64,000 nt of DNA. Source: Bradyrhizobium sp. WD16 (GTDB lineage: Bacteria > Pseudomonadota > Alphaproteobacteria > Rhizobiales > Xanthobacteraceae). This document shows positions 46,807 through 56,254 of this stretch, in pieces. Position numbers and translations under genes: made by a program. The stretch lies in NCBI RefSeq assembly GCF_024181725.1, contig NZ_CP028908.1:5855001-5919000 (forward strand), read 5' to 3'. The notes beneath the pieces were generated by a model that was given only the letters and a program-made list of their open reading frames with translations, had not been told where the DNA came from and made no database searches. Each line of letters starts with the position of its first letter. The first letter of the stretch is position 1.

Positions 46807-47136
46807 ATGGCACCACGCAAGCAACGGGCGACGGCCACGGCCCCTGCGCGCCACCTCGCGGCCCAAGCGTCGGAGGCGGCGCGGCTGCTCGGCATGCTCG
46901 GCAACGCCCGGCGCCTCCTGATCCTGTGCCATCTCACCGAGCACAAGGAGATGATCGTGGGCGATCTCGCCGACGCCGTCGGGCTCAGCCAGTCGGCGCT
47001 GTCGCAGCATCTGACCAAGATGCGCCGCGAAGGCCTCGTCACTTTCCGCCGCCACTCGCAGCAGGCTTTCTACCGGATCGCCGATTCGCGCCTGGCGAAG
47101 CTGCTCGCCACCATCGAGCGGCTCTATTGCGAGTAG
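46807..47136 (+). CDS. ArsR-family HTH transcriptional regulator
   Basis: A 109-residue winged-helix protein: LLGMLGNARRLLILCHLTEH, then VGDLADAVGLSQSALSQHLTKMRREGLVTFRR and FYRIADSRLAKLLATIERLY. No cysteine metal-binding motif (such as CxC) is in the recognition helix, so it may sense something other than arsenite or may act as a redox/quorum-type BigR/SmtB relative. It starts just after array 3. Its neighbours are a convergent cupin gene and glucokinase; no target is obvious. Confidence 0.87.
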   Translation: MAPRKQRATATAPARHLAAQASEAARLLGMLGNARRLLILCHLTEHKEMIVGDLADAVGLSQSALSQHLTKMRREGLVTFRRHSQQAFYRIADSRLAKLLATIERLYCE

Positions 47137-47172
47137 CGTGGGCAACCAGCCCGGCCGTGAGGAAAAGCGCCT

Positions 47173-47490
47173 TCACCCGCCCGCCAGCGCCTCCGGCCGC
47201 TTCACCTCGATCTCGACGAAGGCGATCGGGTGCGGCGAGCCGTTCATGACGTCGTGCTCGATTCCCGCCGCCCGGCGATAGGATTGGCCGGCCTTCAACG
47301 GCACGTCGGTGACCGCGCTGCCGTTGTGGATGCGCAGCACGCCGTCGGTCAGCATGACGACGAAATAGGGCCAGCCGTGGCGATGCCAGCCGGTGACCGC
47401 CTCGACGGCGAAGTCCCATCGGGTGATGCGGATATCGGCATCATCCTGCTGGACGGTCGGCACCGCGGGGGTCGTGCATTGGAAGGCCAT
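47173..47490 (-). CDS. Small cupin-domain protein
   Basis: A 105-residue single cupin. The metal-site motif is VTGWHRHGWPYFVVMLTDGVLRI (G-x-H-x-H type), and the second motif region is GIEHDVMNGSPHPIAFVEIE. The start at MAFQCTTPAV is supported by cupin homology beginning soon after; longer frames cross the repeat upstream. Small cupins can be isomerases, dioxygenases or sugar/auxin-binding sensors; nothing here chooses between them. Confidence 0.75.
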   Translation of the reverse strand: MAFQCTTPAVPTVQQDDADIRITRWDFAVEAVTGWHRHGWPYFVVMLTDGVLRIHNGSAVTDVPLKAGQSYRRAAGIEHDVMNGSPHPIAFVEIEVKRPEALAGG

Positions 47491-47530
47491 CGACGTCGCT
47501 TTCGCTCCTGTTTCATCTTCGACTGACAGC

Positions 47531-47647
47531 GTTAGCGTCAGATCCAAAGCCGCACGAGAATCATAATGATGCTGGTGTCCCTTTGTTTCCAACGTTCGCA
47601 GAAGCGCCTGCTGCAAAGGAATACGAACGTTGGAAACGGGACACCAG
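47531..47647. repeat. Hairpin array 4: D fragment - 13 nt - C with co-varying ends
   Basis: A D right arm (TTAGCGTCAGATCCAAAGCC, ending CGCACGAG), the linker AATCATAATGATG and a module C (47572-47647). The C module ends in CTGGTGTCCC and GGGACACCAG instead of CTAGTGTCCC and GGGACACTAG: both ends carry the matching change. The inner stem CCAACGTTCG... on the left has drifted (TTCGCAG versus TTCGTAT). Confidence 0.88.
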
Positions 47648-47707
47648 CGCGAATTGCAGGCAGGCGCTGCCGCAATACGCGGCTGCCGTTCAGAGAAGCC
47701 ATGCCGC

Positions 47708-48658
47708 CTATGCCGGTGCGGGAAGATTGGCGAGACCGAGCAGCGCCGGCTCGTCATTGACGATCAGAAGAGTCGGAATGCGCCGCAGATAATCCGTCAT
47801 CCGCCCTTTGGCCTCGAAGCGCGCACGGAAATCGGATGCCGCCAGCGGCTGCCTGAAGCGGGGCAGGATGCCCCCGGCGAGATAGATGCCGCCCGTCGCT
47901 CCGAGCGTCAGCGCAAGATTGCCGGCGACGCCGCCGAGCATGGCGCAGAAATGGCCGAAGGCGGCGACGCATCGCGCATCGGTGCGGTCGAGCGCATGGG
48001 TGGTGACATCGGCGGGCGTGTAGTTCATCGCCGCCGCCCCGGCGATCTCGCTCAGCGCATGATAGAGGTTGACGAGGCCCGCGCCGCACAACACCCGTTC
48101 GGCCGAGACGTGGCCGAAGCGCCGGCGCAGGATGGCGAGAATGCGGTCCTCGGTCTCGTTCTCGGCCGGCATGGTGACGTGACCGCCCTCGCCCGGCAGC
48201 AGGTCCCACCGGCCATTCGACGGCACCAGCGCGCTGACCCCAAGACCGGTGCCCGGCCCGAGAACGCCGACCGGTCCGCCGGCGCCGCCGGCGAGAGGAC
48301 CGATGGCGCAGCTGTCGTCAGGACGCAGATGGGGGATGGCGAGCGCATTGGCGGCGAAGTCGTTGAGCACGATCAGCGAAGTGAAACCGAATGCCTTCTG
48401 CAGCCTCGATATGGAGAAGGACCAGTTGCCGTTGGTCAGGCTGACTTCGTCACCGGCGATGGGTCCGGCGAGGGCGAGCGCCGCGCGGCCCGGACGGCGC
48501 GCGGCCGGAAGCGCCGCGAGGTATTGCGCTAACGCCTCCTGCAAGGTCGCGTAGTGGTGGACCTCGAGGTGCTGCAGGTCGGCATAGTGCCCCCGTTCAG
48601 CGACCGCGAAGCGCGCATTGGTGCCGCCGATGTCGCCGATCAGGGTCAGTTCGCTCAT
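47708..48658 (-). CDS. glk: Glucokinase
   Basis: A 316-residue ROK-unrelated glucokinase of the bacterial Glk family. It has the phosphate-binding motif LTLIGDIGGTNARFAVAER at the start, VLNDFAANALAIPHL with the catalytic-site DF, and GPGTGLGVSALVP. It phosphorylates free glucose in the cytoplasm. Glucose is released by the adjacent MalQ/GlgX reactions, which explains its location. It is 150 bp after malQ on the same strand. Confidence 0.93.
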   Translation of the reverse strand: MSELTLIGDIGGTNARFAVAERGHYADLQHLEVHHYATLQEALAQYLAALPAARRPGRAALALAGPIAGDEVSLTNGNWSFSISRLQKAFGFTSLIVLNDFAANALAIPHLRPDDSCAIGPLAGGAGGPVGVLGPGTGLGVSALVPSNGRWDLLPGEGGHVTMPAENETEDRILAILRRRFGHVSAERVLCGAGLVNLYHALSEIAGAAAMNYTPADVTTHALDRTDARCVAAFGHFCAMLGGVAGNLALTLGATGGIYLAGGILPRFRQPLAASDFRARFEAKGRMTDYLRRIPTLLIVNDEPALLGLANLPAPA

Positions 48659-48808
48659 GACTAATTCCTGTCTCCACCGTGCCGCGCCGTGGTTGTACCA
48701 GCCTTGCCGGGTGCACGGCCCCTCGGCCGATGACAGCGGCCGCGACAGAGCCCATGACATAGCCCATGCGCGAGATCATGGAAACCGCGGCCATGTCGCG
48801 CCGGCAGA

Positions 48809-50767
48809 TCAGGACGGAGAGCCGAACGCTCGTGACGCCAACACTCGCCGCAGTTGCTCGGGATCGAGGACGGCGGCGAGCGCGGCGCTGTCGGCCGGCA
48901 GCTTGCGGCGCCAGTTGGGGTGCTCGTCGATGGTGCCGGGCACATTGACCTGATCGCGCAGCTGCAAAAGATCCTCGACCGCGACGGCGAGCAGCCGCGA
49001 CGGGGTGCGGTCGAGGAAGGCGAGCACATCCTCGAGTTCGATGTCGGCGGCCGGCTTGTGCACGGCCGCGCCCAGCCGATCGCGGGCCAGATTGCGGTCG
49101 CCCTCGCTTTCGCCCGGATCGATCGACAGGCCGTGCTTGACGGCGAGGTCGTGGCCGCTCATCCAGCCGGCGAAGGTCGGCAGGTCGTGGGTGCCGAAAG
49201 TGACGAGGGCATTGGCCGGATAATGCTCCGGCGGCTTGAAGGCGCCGTCGTACTGCCGCTCGAAGATCATCACCTGGTACGACCAGATGCCGTGGTCGGC
49301 GAGCCGGTCGCGAAAACCTTCGGGAACGGTGCCGAGGTCCTCGCCGATGACGATGCATTGGTGGCGGGCGCTTTCCAGCGCAGTAACCGCGAGCAGTGCC
49401 TCGAGGGGCATGCGCACATAGGAGCCCTCGCTCGCCGCAAAGCCCGACGGGATCAGGTAGAAGCGCTGCAGCCAGAGGACGTGATCGAGGCGGATGGCGC
49501 CAGCATAGCGCATGCTGGCGGCCATCATGTCGCGGAACGGCCGATAGAGCGCCCGATCGAGCCCGGTGGCGGAAAAGCCCGCAAGGCCCCAGTTCTGTCC
49601 GGCGGTGTTGAGCAGATCGGGCGGCGCGCCGACCGAAGCCTGCCGCGAGATCGCGTCCTGGGCATGCCAGGCATCGAAACCGTCCGCCTTCACGCCAACC
49701 GCGACGTCGAGATAAAGGCCGACCGGCATGCGAAGGGCCGCGGCGACTTCGCTGCATTCGCGCAGCTGGCGGTCCGCGAGCCACTGAATGAACTCGAAAT
49801 AGGCGATCTCCTCGCCGTCCCTGCCCTGTCGCAGTTCGGCGAGCCGCGCCGTGTCGGGCCGGCGCCACTCCTGGGGCCATTCCCACCAAGGTCCGCCATG
49901 GCGCCGCCGCAGCCATTCGAAGCAGGCAAAATGGGCCAGCAGCTCGCCGCGCTCGGCGCGGAAACCATCGAATTCGGCGCGATCGGCCGCGGCGGCGTTA
50001 CGGGGGAAGGCGGCGAAAGCCGCCCGCAGCGCCTGCCATTTGAGATCGGCGACCGCGCCGTAGTCGACGAGAGCTTCGGCGCGCAGCGCATCGAGACGAT
50101 CGGCATGGCCTGCGGCGAAGCCCTCCGGCAACCCCGGCGCCCGCGCCGCGTCGACATAGATCGGATTGAGGAAGGAACGGCTGTTGGGAGAATAGGGACT
50201 GCAATCGGTTGGATGATCGTCGAACAGCGCATGCAGCGGATTGAGGCCGACCCCGCCGGCGCCGGCCCGCGCCGCCAGACGGACGACGTCGGCGAGATCG
50301 GAGAAGTCGCCGATGCCCCAATTGCGCTCCGAGCGCAGGCTGTAGAGCTGCAGCGTCAGCACCCAGGTCCGGTGGAATCGCCCCGCGAAAGCGCGCCGCG
50401 GCGCGACGATGACCGCGCGGCTGTCCGCCAGCCCGGCACGATCAGTGACGTCGAGCCGATAGACGTCGGGCGCGAGAACGGTAGGAACGGGAACCGGGCG
50501 ATGCTCGGCCAGCCCGCCACAGATCTCGGCGTCGCCGCAGTGCAACGTCCAGCGGAGCGGGAAAGCGGCCGGTTCCCCGAGGGCATCGGCAGAGGCGTCG
50601 CCATCCCGGATCACCAGCGGCGCCTTGAGCAGCGGATGGGGGGTGGGCGCCGGGATCGCCTCGATCAGCGCCGTTAGCGCCGCTTCACTGAGGACGCGCC
50701 GCTCGCCCCAGGCGTCGTAAAACTCCCTCTCCAGGCCGAGTTCCGCGGCCCTTGTCGAAAGATCCAT
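48809..50767 (-). CDS. malQ: 4-alpha-glucanotransferase (amylomaltase)
   Basis: A 652-residue GH77 enzyme. Key segments are GIGDFSDLADVVRLAARAGAG, GLYLDVAVGVKADGFDAWH, the nucleophile region AIRLDHVLWLQRFYLIP, the acid/base region CIVIGEDLGTVPEGFRDRL and FGTHDLPTFAGWMSGHD. It transfers glucan units between maltodextrins and releases glucose. It is transcribed divergently from glgE, sharing a ~200 bp intergenic region. Confidence 0.94.
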   Translation of the reverse strand: MDLSTRAAELGLEREFYDAWGERRVLSEAALTALIEAIPAPTPHPLLKAPLVIRDGDASADALGEPAAFPLRWTLHCGDAEICGGLAEHRPVPVPTVLAPDVYRLDVTDRAGLADSRAVIVAPRRAFAGRFHRTWVLTLQLYSLRSERNWGIGDFSDLADVVRLAARAGAGGVGLNPLHALFDDHPTDCSPYSPNSRSFLNPIYVDAARAPGLPEGFAAGHADRLDALRAEALVDYGAVADLKWQALRAAFAAFPRNAAAADRAEFDGFRAERGELLAHFACFEWLRRRHGGPWWEWPQEWRRPDTARLAELRQGRDGEEIAYFEFIQWLADRQLRECSEVAAALRMPVGLYLDVAVGVKADGFDAWHAQDAISRQASVGAPPDLLNTAGQNWGLAGFSATGLDRALYRPFRDMMAASMRYAGAIRLDHVLWLQRFYLIPSGFAASEGSYVRMPLEALLAVTALESARHQCIVIGEDLGTVPEGFRDRLADHGIWSYQVMIFERQYDGAFKPPEHYPANALVTFGTHDLPTFAGWMSGHDLAVKHGLSIDPGESEGDRNLARDRLGAAVHKPAADIELEDVLAFLDRTPSRLLAVAVEDLLQLRDQVNVPGTIDEHPNWRRKLPADSAALAAVLDPEQLRRVLASRAFGSPS

Positions 50768-50968
50768 GAGCCCTGCCGCCGCACCGGCGCCGGTACGGCG
50801 CCAACCCCTTCCATTTCCAAGTATTTATCTACCGCCGGACAACCACCATGTGCGTCACAAATAACCCGTCTTGCCGAAGTCTGTTCCTGCGGAACCTCCG
50901 GTCTCCGCAGGTGTTCTCCCTGCCGGGACGCCCTCGGTTTCAAGGACGCGGTGGAGCAGGTGAATAAA
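50768..50968. promoter_or_regulatory. Divergent malQ/glgE intergenic region
   Basis: About 200 bp that must carry the promoters of both the malQ-glk unit and the glgE-treS-glgB-glgX operon. The segment ATTTCCAAGTATTTATCTACC (50811-50830 area) is the most AT-rich part and a likely promoter location. I cannot place boxes with confidence. Confidence 0.4.
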
Positions 50969-52915
50969 ATGGTTCAGACGGACGGTGCCATCGCCAGCGC
51001 CGCCGCATTCCTGATCGAGGACATCTATCCCAGCGTCGACGGCGGCCGCTATCCGGTCAAGCGCATTGTCGGCGAGACGGTCGAGGTCTGGGCCGACATC
51101 TTCCGCAACGGCCATGACGTGACCGTGGCGGAACTGATCTGGCAGCACGAGGGCAACGGCGAATGGCAGCGCGTCCCCATGCGTCACGACGGCAACGACC
51201 GCTGGACCGCCTCCTTCGTCCCTCACGAGCTCGGCCGCCACCTCTACGCCATCGAGGCCTGGAGCGACGAATTCGCCACCTGGCGGCGCGACTTCGAACG
51301 CAAGCGTGACGCCGGCCTCGACGTCTCGCTCGATGCGCTGGAAGGCGCCAGCATGTTGACCAGGGCGCAGGCGGCGCGGCCCGACGTCGCCGCCGTGATC
51401 CTGCAGAAGTGCGAAGACTATCTGTGCAGCGGCGACGCCGCCCCGCTGCTCTCGCCCCTGCTCGCCGACGCCATGGCGGAGAGCCAGCATCGCAGCGGCC
51501 TTACCCGGTCGCGGTTGCACCCGCTGGCGGTCGACCGGCCGACCGCGCGCTACGCCTCCTGGTACGAGATGGTGCCGCGCAGCCAGGGCACGACGCCGGG
51601 CCGCCACGGCACGTTTCAGGACTGCATCGCCCGCCTGCCCGATATCGCCGGCATGGGGTTCGACGTCGTCTATCTGACGCCGATCCATCCCATCGGGACG
51701 ACCAACCGCAAGGGGCGCAACAACGCGCTGACCGCCTCACCGGAGGATCCGGGCAGTCCCTATGCCATCGGCAGCGTCGAGGGCGGCCACGATGCGGTGC
51801 ATCCCGAACTCGGCACCCTCGACGATTTTCGCCGTTTCGTCGCCGCCTGCGACCGGCATGGGATGGAGGTCGCACTGGATTTCGCTGTGCAGTGCGCGCC
51901 CGATCATCCGTGGCTGACGCAGCATCCCGAATGGTTCCGCACGCGGCCCGACGGCTCCATGCGTCATGCAGAGAACCCGCCGAAAAAATACGAGGACATC
52001 GTCAATCCGGATTTCGACGCGCCCGCGGCCGCGGAAATATGGATCGCGCTGCGCGACATCGTGCTGTTCTGGATCGGCCAGGGGGTGCGGATCTTCCGGG
52101 TCGACAATCCGCACACCAAGCCGTTCCAGTTCTGGGAATGGCTGATCCGCGAGGTCCAGCTTCGGCACCCCGATGTCATCTTCCTCGCCGAAGCCTTCAC
52201 CCGGCCGAAGCTGATGAAGGGCCTCGCCAAGCTCGGCTTCACCCAGTCCTACACCTATTTCACCTGGCGAACCCATCGCGGCGAGCTCGAGGACTACCTG
52301 CGCGAGCTCACCGGTTATCCGGAGCGCGACTATTATCGTCCGAACTTCTTCGTCAACACGCCCGATATCCTGCCCTGGCACCTGCAAGGCGGCGAACCGT
52401 GGATGTTCAAGTCGCGGGTCGCTCTCGCCGCGACGCTGTCATCGACCTATGGCATCTTCAACGGCTTCGAATTGCTGGAGCACGAGGCGCTGCCCGGCAG
52501 GGAGGAATACGCCAACTCGGACAAATACGAGATCAGGGTGCGGGACTGGAACAAGCCGGGCAACATCAAGGACTATATCCGCCGGCTCAACGAAGCCCGG
52601 CGCGCCAATCCAGCGCTGCAGCAGACCGAGCGACTGCGCTTTGCCGCCGTCGACGACGGCAACGTCATCGGCTTTCTCAAGGAGAGCGCCGACGGCACCA
52701 ACCTGGTGGCGTGTGCCGTGGCCCTGAGCGGCGACCATCACGATTTCTGGTTTCCGCTGATCGGCGCCGAGGTCGGCCCCCCCAACTCCCGCCGCCGCGT
52801 CGCCGCGGTTGAAAACATCGCGACCGGCGAGCGACATGCAGTAGAATGGGACGGATTGCGGCTGCGCATCGATCCGGGGCGCGACCCGGCCGTTGTGCTG
52901 CGCTGTCTGGCGTGA
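50969..52915 (+). CDS. glgE: Alpha-1,4-glucan:maltose-1-phosphate maltosyltransferase
   Basis: A 648-residue GH13_3 enzyme. The N-terminal beta domain (IEDIYPSVDGGRYPVKRIVG, TVEVWADIFRNGHDVTVA) is typical of GlgE. Catalytic regions are EVALDFAVQCAPDHPW, the nucleophile in GVRIFRVDNPHTKPFQFWEW, the acid/base in DVIFLAEAFTRPKLM and FFVNTPDILP. It extends alpha-1,4-glucan using maltose-1-phosphate. I chose the ATG at 50969; GTG at 50951 is in frame. It is 9 bp before treS-mak, whose kinase domain makes its donor. Confidence 0.95.
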   Translation: MVQTDGAIASAAAFLIEDIYPSVDGGRYPVKRIVGETVEVWADIFRNGHDVTVAELIWQHEGNGEWQRVPMRHDGNDRWTASFVPHELGRHLYAIEAWSDEFATWRRDFERKRDAGLDVSLDALEGASMLTRAQAARPDVAAVILQKCEDYLCSGDAAPLLSPLLADAMAESQHRSGLTRSRLHPLAVDRPTARYASWYEMVPRSQGTTPGRHGTFQDCIARLPDIAGMGFDVVYLTPIHPIGTTNRKGRNNALTASPEDPGSPYAIGSVEGGHDAVHPELGTLDDFRRFVAACDRHGMEVALDFAVQCAPDHPWLTQHPEWFRTRPDGSMRHAENPPKKYEDIVNPDFDAPAAAEIWIALRDIVLFWIGQGVRIFRVDNPHTKPFQFWEWLIREVQLRHPDVIFLAEAFTRPKLMKGLAKLGFTQSYTYFTWRTHRGELEDYLRELTGYPERDYYRPNFFVNTPDILPWHLQGGEPWMFKSRVALAATLSSTYGIFNGFELLEHEALPGREEYANSDKYEIRVRDWNKPGNIKDYIRRLNEARRANPALQQTERLRFAAVDDGNVIGFLKESADGTNLVACAVALSGDHHDFWFPLIGAEVGPPNSRRRVAAVENIATGERHAVEWDGLRLRIDPGRDPAVVLRCLA

Positions 52916-52924
52916 GGGCGCGCC

Positions 52925-55900
52925 ATGGATGAACGGCCGATGGTCGCCCGGAGCGAACCAGCCCAGGACAATACCGAAGGCGCGGCGTGGCCCACGGCGG
53001 GCGCCGCCAGGGATCCGATGTGGTACAAAGACGCGATCATCTATCAGCTTCACGTCAAGGCCTTCGCCGACAGCAATAATGACGGCATCGGCGATTTCGT
53101 CGGCCTGACCGGCAAGCTCGATTATCTGCAGGAGCTGGGCGTCACAGCGCTCTGGCTGCTGCCGTTCTACCCCTCTCCGGGCCGCGACGACGGCTACGAC
53201 ATCGCCGACTACGGCGCCGTCAATCCGGATTTCGGCACCATGCGCGATTTCCGCCGCTTCATCATCGAGGCGAAGCGGCGCGGACTTCGCGTCATCACCG
53301 AACTCGTCATCAACCACACCTCCGACCAGCATCCCTGGTTCAAGCGCGCGCGCCGCAGCCCGCCGGGCTCGAGCGCCCGCAACTGGTACGTCTGGAGCGA
53401 TACCGACCAGAAATACAAGGGCACCCGGATCATCTTCACCGACACCGAGAAATCCAACTGGTCCTGGGACCCGGAAGCCGGAGCCTACTACTGGCACCGC
53501 TTCTTCACCCACCAGCCGGATCTCAATTTCGACAATCCGCGGGTGGTCAGCGCGGTGATGCAGGTGATGAAGCGCTGGCTCGACAGCGGCGTCGACGGCT
53601 TCCGGCTCGACGCCATTCCCTATCTGTGCGAGCGCGAGGACACCAACAACGAAAACCTCCCCGAGACCCACGCCATCATCAAGCAGTTGAGGCGCGAGCT
53701 CGACGCCTACGCCAGGGGCACGATATTCCTCGCCGAGGCCAACCAGTGGCCCGAGGATGTCCAGCACTATTTCGGCGATGCCGACGAATGCCATATGGCC
53801 TATCACTTCCCGCTGATGCCGCGGATCTACATGGCCATCGCCCAGGAGGACCGCTTTCCGATCACCGACATCCTGCGCCAGACGCCGGAAATTCCCGAGA
53901 GCTGCCAGTGGGCGCTCTTCCTGCGCAATCACGACGAGCTGACGCTGGAGATGGTCACCGACGTCGAGCGCGACTATCTGTGGTCGACCTACGCCAACGA
54001 TCCACGAGCTCGCATCAATCTCGGCATCCGCCGCCGGCTCGCGCCGCTGATGGACAACGACCGGCGCAAGATCGAATTGATGAATTCGCTGCTGCTGTCC
54101 TTTCCCGGCACGCCGATCATCTATTACGGTGACGAGATCGGCATGGGCGACAACATCTATCTCGGCGACCGCAACGGCGTGCGGACACCGATGCAGTGGT
54201 CGCCCGACCGCAACGGCGGTTTTTCCCGGGCCGACCCGGCCAAGCTCTACGCGCCGCCGATCATGGACCCGGTCTACGGCTACGAGGCGGTCAATGTCGA
54301 GGCGCAGACGCGCAACCTGTCGTCGCTGCTGAACTGGACCAAGCGCCTGATTGCCGTCCGCAAGTCGAGTCCCGCCTTCGGCCGCGGCTCGATCACCTTC
54401 ATCCGGCCCGCCAACCGCGCGATTCTCGCCTATGTCCGCCAGTACGGCGACGAGGTCATTCTCTGCGTCGCCAACCTGTCCCGCGCGGCGCAGGCCACCG
54501 AACTCGACCTGTCGCCGTGGAAGGAACGGGTGCCGCTCGAAATGCTTGGCCGCACCAGCTTTCCGGCGATCGGCGAACTTCCCTACATGGTCACGCTGTC
54601 GCCGTACGGCTTCTACTGGTTCAAGCTGACGGAAAAGGCCGTGGTTACGCCGCCTCCCGAGGTCGTTCCCGAATTCGAGACCCTGGTCATTCCGGTCGGC
54701 GCGGTGTGGGAATCCCTCACCCGCACCCGCGGCGTCTTCGAGCGCGATGTGCTGCCGCAGTATTTCGCTCTGGCGCGCTGGTTCCCGGAACATTCCCAGT
54801 TCGCCATCAAGGCCAAGCTGCTCGCCGCGGTGCCCTGCGCCACCGACGACGTCATGTCGCGGCCCTGGTTCGCCTTCTGCGTCGCCACCTATCGCGACCA
54901 GACCGCGCGCTACGTCATGCCGCTGCGCATCAACTGGTCGCGGTTCGATCGCTCGCATTACAACCCCGACGCCCTGGCCGCAGTCCGCCAGGGCGCGCGG
55001 GAGGGCACCCTGGTCGATGTCGCCGCCGACCGCGATTTCATCACCCTGATGCTGCACAATGTCCGGTCCGGCATCTCGATCGACGACCAGGGATTCCGCA
55101 TCGAGTACCGCGGCACCGAGCGCTTCAACAGCGCGCCGATGCATCCGGTCGGGAGCGTCCGCGCCGTCCAGACCGAGCAGTCGAACTCCACCGCGCTGGT
55201 CGACAGCAACTACGTCGTCAAGATCTACCGCAAGCTCGAACATGGCGTGAACCCCGAGATCGAGATGGGGAAATTCCTCACCGACGTCGCCGGCTTCGCC
55301 AATACTCCCGCCCTGCTCGGCAGCATCGAGGCCCAGCATGGCGGGACCCGCAGCGCCGTCGCCGTCATTCACCAGTTCGTCGAGAACCAGGGCGACGCCT
55401 GGACGGTGACCAATACCTTCCTCGACCGCTTCATCGAAGCGGAGCGGCTGCTGCGCTCGGTGAAGGATCTGCCGCCCAGCGACGAGCGCAACCAGTATCA
55501 GCGCTATCTCGAGCAGATCGGCCGGCGCGTCGCCGAAATGCAGATCGCGCTGGCGAGCCGGGACGACATCGCCGATTTCGCGCCGCGGCCGATCGGGGCC
55601 GACGACGCCCGGATCTGGGCCGACACCCTGATCGAGCGCGGCCGCCGTGCGTTCGAGCGGCTGCGGCGCCATCGCGCCGTCGCCCGCGAATCCGACCGCG
55701 CGCTCATCGACGAGGTACTGGCCCATGACGGCCGGTTCGCGGACAGGGTGGAACGGCTGCGCCCGATGACGGGGGAGGCCCTCGTCATCCGCCACCACGG
55801 CGACCTGCATCTCGGTCAATTGCTGATCGTCAAGGACGACATTTTCATCATCGACTTCGAAGGCGAGCCGCGGCGCCATCTCGAGGAACGCCGTCGCAAG

Positions 55901-56254
55901 GCGCCGGCGGCGCGCGACGTCGCCGGCCTGATCCGCTCGCTTGACTATGCGGCGACGGCCGCGCTGGAACGCGCCCTCAAGGTCGAGGCCGACGACGGCT
56001 TCGCCGCCCGCGCCCTCGATGGCTGGCGCAAGCAGGCGATCGCCACCGTTCTGGCGAGCTACGACGCCGCCATGACCGACGGCCGGCTGTGGCCCGCCGC
56101 CGACGCCGCACGCCGGCGCATGCTCGACTTCTTCCTGCTCGAAAAGGCCATTTACGAAATCGAATACGAACTCGCCTATCGCCCCGACTGGCTGCGCGTC
56201 CCGCTCGCCGGCACCTTGCGCGTGCTGTCGCAGGAGAGAGATCCGAGCGCATGA
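52925..56254 (+). CDS. treS: Trehalose synthase - maltokinase fusion
   Basis: A 1109-residue two-domain enzyme. Residues ~35-580 are the GH13_16 trehalose synthase: [52 protein letters not shown] and [13 protein letters not shown]. The C-terminal ~500 residues are a maltokinase (Mak/Pep2) with the aminoglycoside-kinase-like motifs [19 protein letters not shown] and [10 protein letters not shown]. It converts trehalose to maltose and phosphorylates it, giving maltose-1-phosphate for GlgE. It overlaps glgB by 4 bp (ATGA). Confidence 0.95.
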   Translation: MDERPMVARSEPAQDNTEGAAWPTAGAARDPMWYKDAIIYQLHVKAFADSNNDGIGDFVGLTGKLDYLQELGVTALWLLPFYPSPGRDDGYDIADYGAVNPDFGTMRDFRRFIIEAKRRGLRVITELVINHTSDQHPWFKRARRSPPGSSARNWYVWSDTDQKYKGTRIIFTDTEKSNWSWDPEAGAYYWHRFFTHQPDLNFDNPRVVSAVMQVMKRWLDSGVDGFRLDAIPYLCEREDTNNENLPETHAIIKQLRRELDAYARGTIFLAEANQWPEDVQHYFGDADECHMAYHFPLMPRIYMAIAQEDRFPITDILRQTPEIPESCQWALFLRNHDELTLEMVTDVERDYLWSTYANDPRARINLGIRRRLAPLMDNDRRKIELMNSLLLSFPGTPIIYYGDEIGMGDNIYLGDRNGVRTPMQWSPDRNGGFSRADPAKLYAPPIMDPVYGYEAVNVEAQTRNLSSLLNWTKRLIAVRKSSPAFGRGSITFIRPANRAILAYVRQYGDEVILCVANLSRAAQATELDLSPWKERVPLEMLGRTSFPAIGELPYMVTLSPYGFYWFKLTEKAVVTPPPEVVPEFETLVIPVGAVWESLTRTRGVFERDVLPQYFALARWFPEHSQFAIKAKLLAAVPCATDDVMSRPWFAFCVATYRDQTARYVMPLRINWSRFDRSHYNPDALAAVRQGAREGTLVDVAADRDFITLMLHNVRSGISIDDQGFRIEYRGTERFNSAPMHPVGSVRAVQTEQSNSTALVDSNYVVKIYRKLEHGVNPEIEMGKFLTDVAGFANTPALLGSIEAQHGGTRSAVAVIHQFVENQGDAWTVTNTFLDRFIEAERLLRSVKDLPPSDERNQYQRYLEQIGRRVAEMQIALASRDDIADFAPRPIGADDARIWADTLIERGRRAFERLRRHRAVARESDRALIDEVLAHDGRFADRVERLRPMTGEALVIRHHGDLHLGQLLIVKDDIFIIDFEGEPRRHLEERRRKAPAARDVAGLIRSLDYAATAALERALKVEADDGFAARALDGWRKQAIATVLASYDAAMTDGRLWPAADAARRRMLDFFLLEKAIYEIEYELAYRPDWLRVPLAGTLRVLSQERDPSA

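Noticed and set aside
52439-55879. A 1146-codon open frame on the minus strand opposite treS-mak
   Set aside because: Antisense shadow of a long GC-rich gene; low-complexity composition and no recognisable motif.
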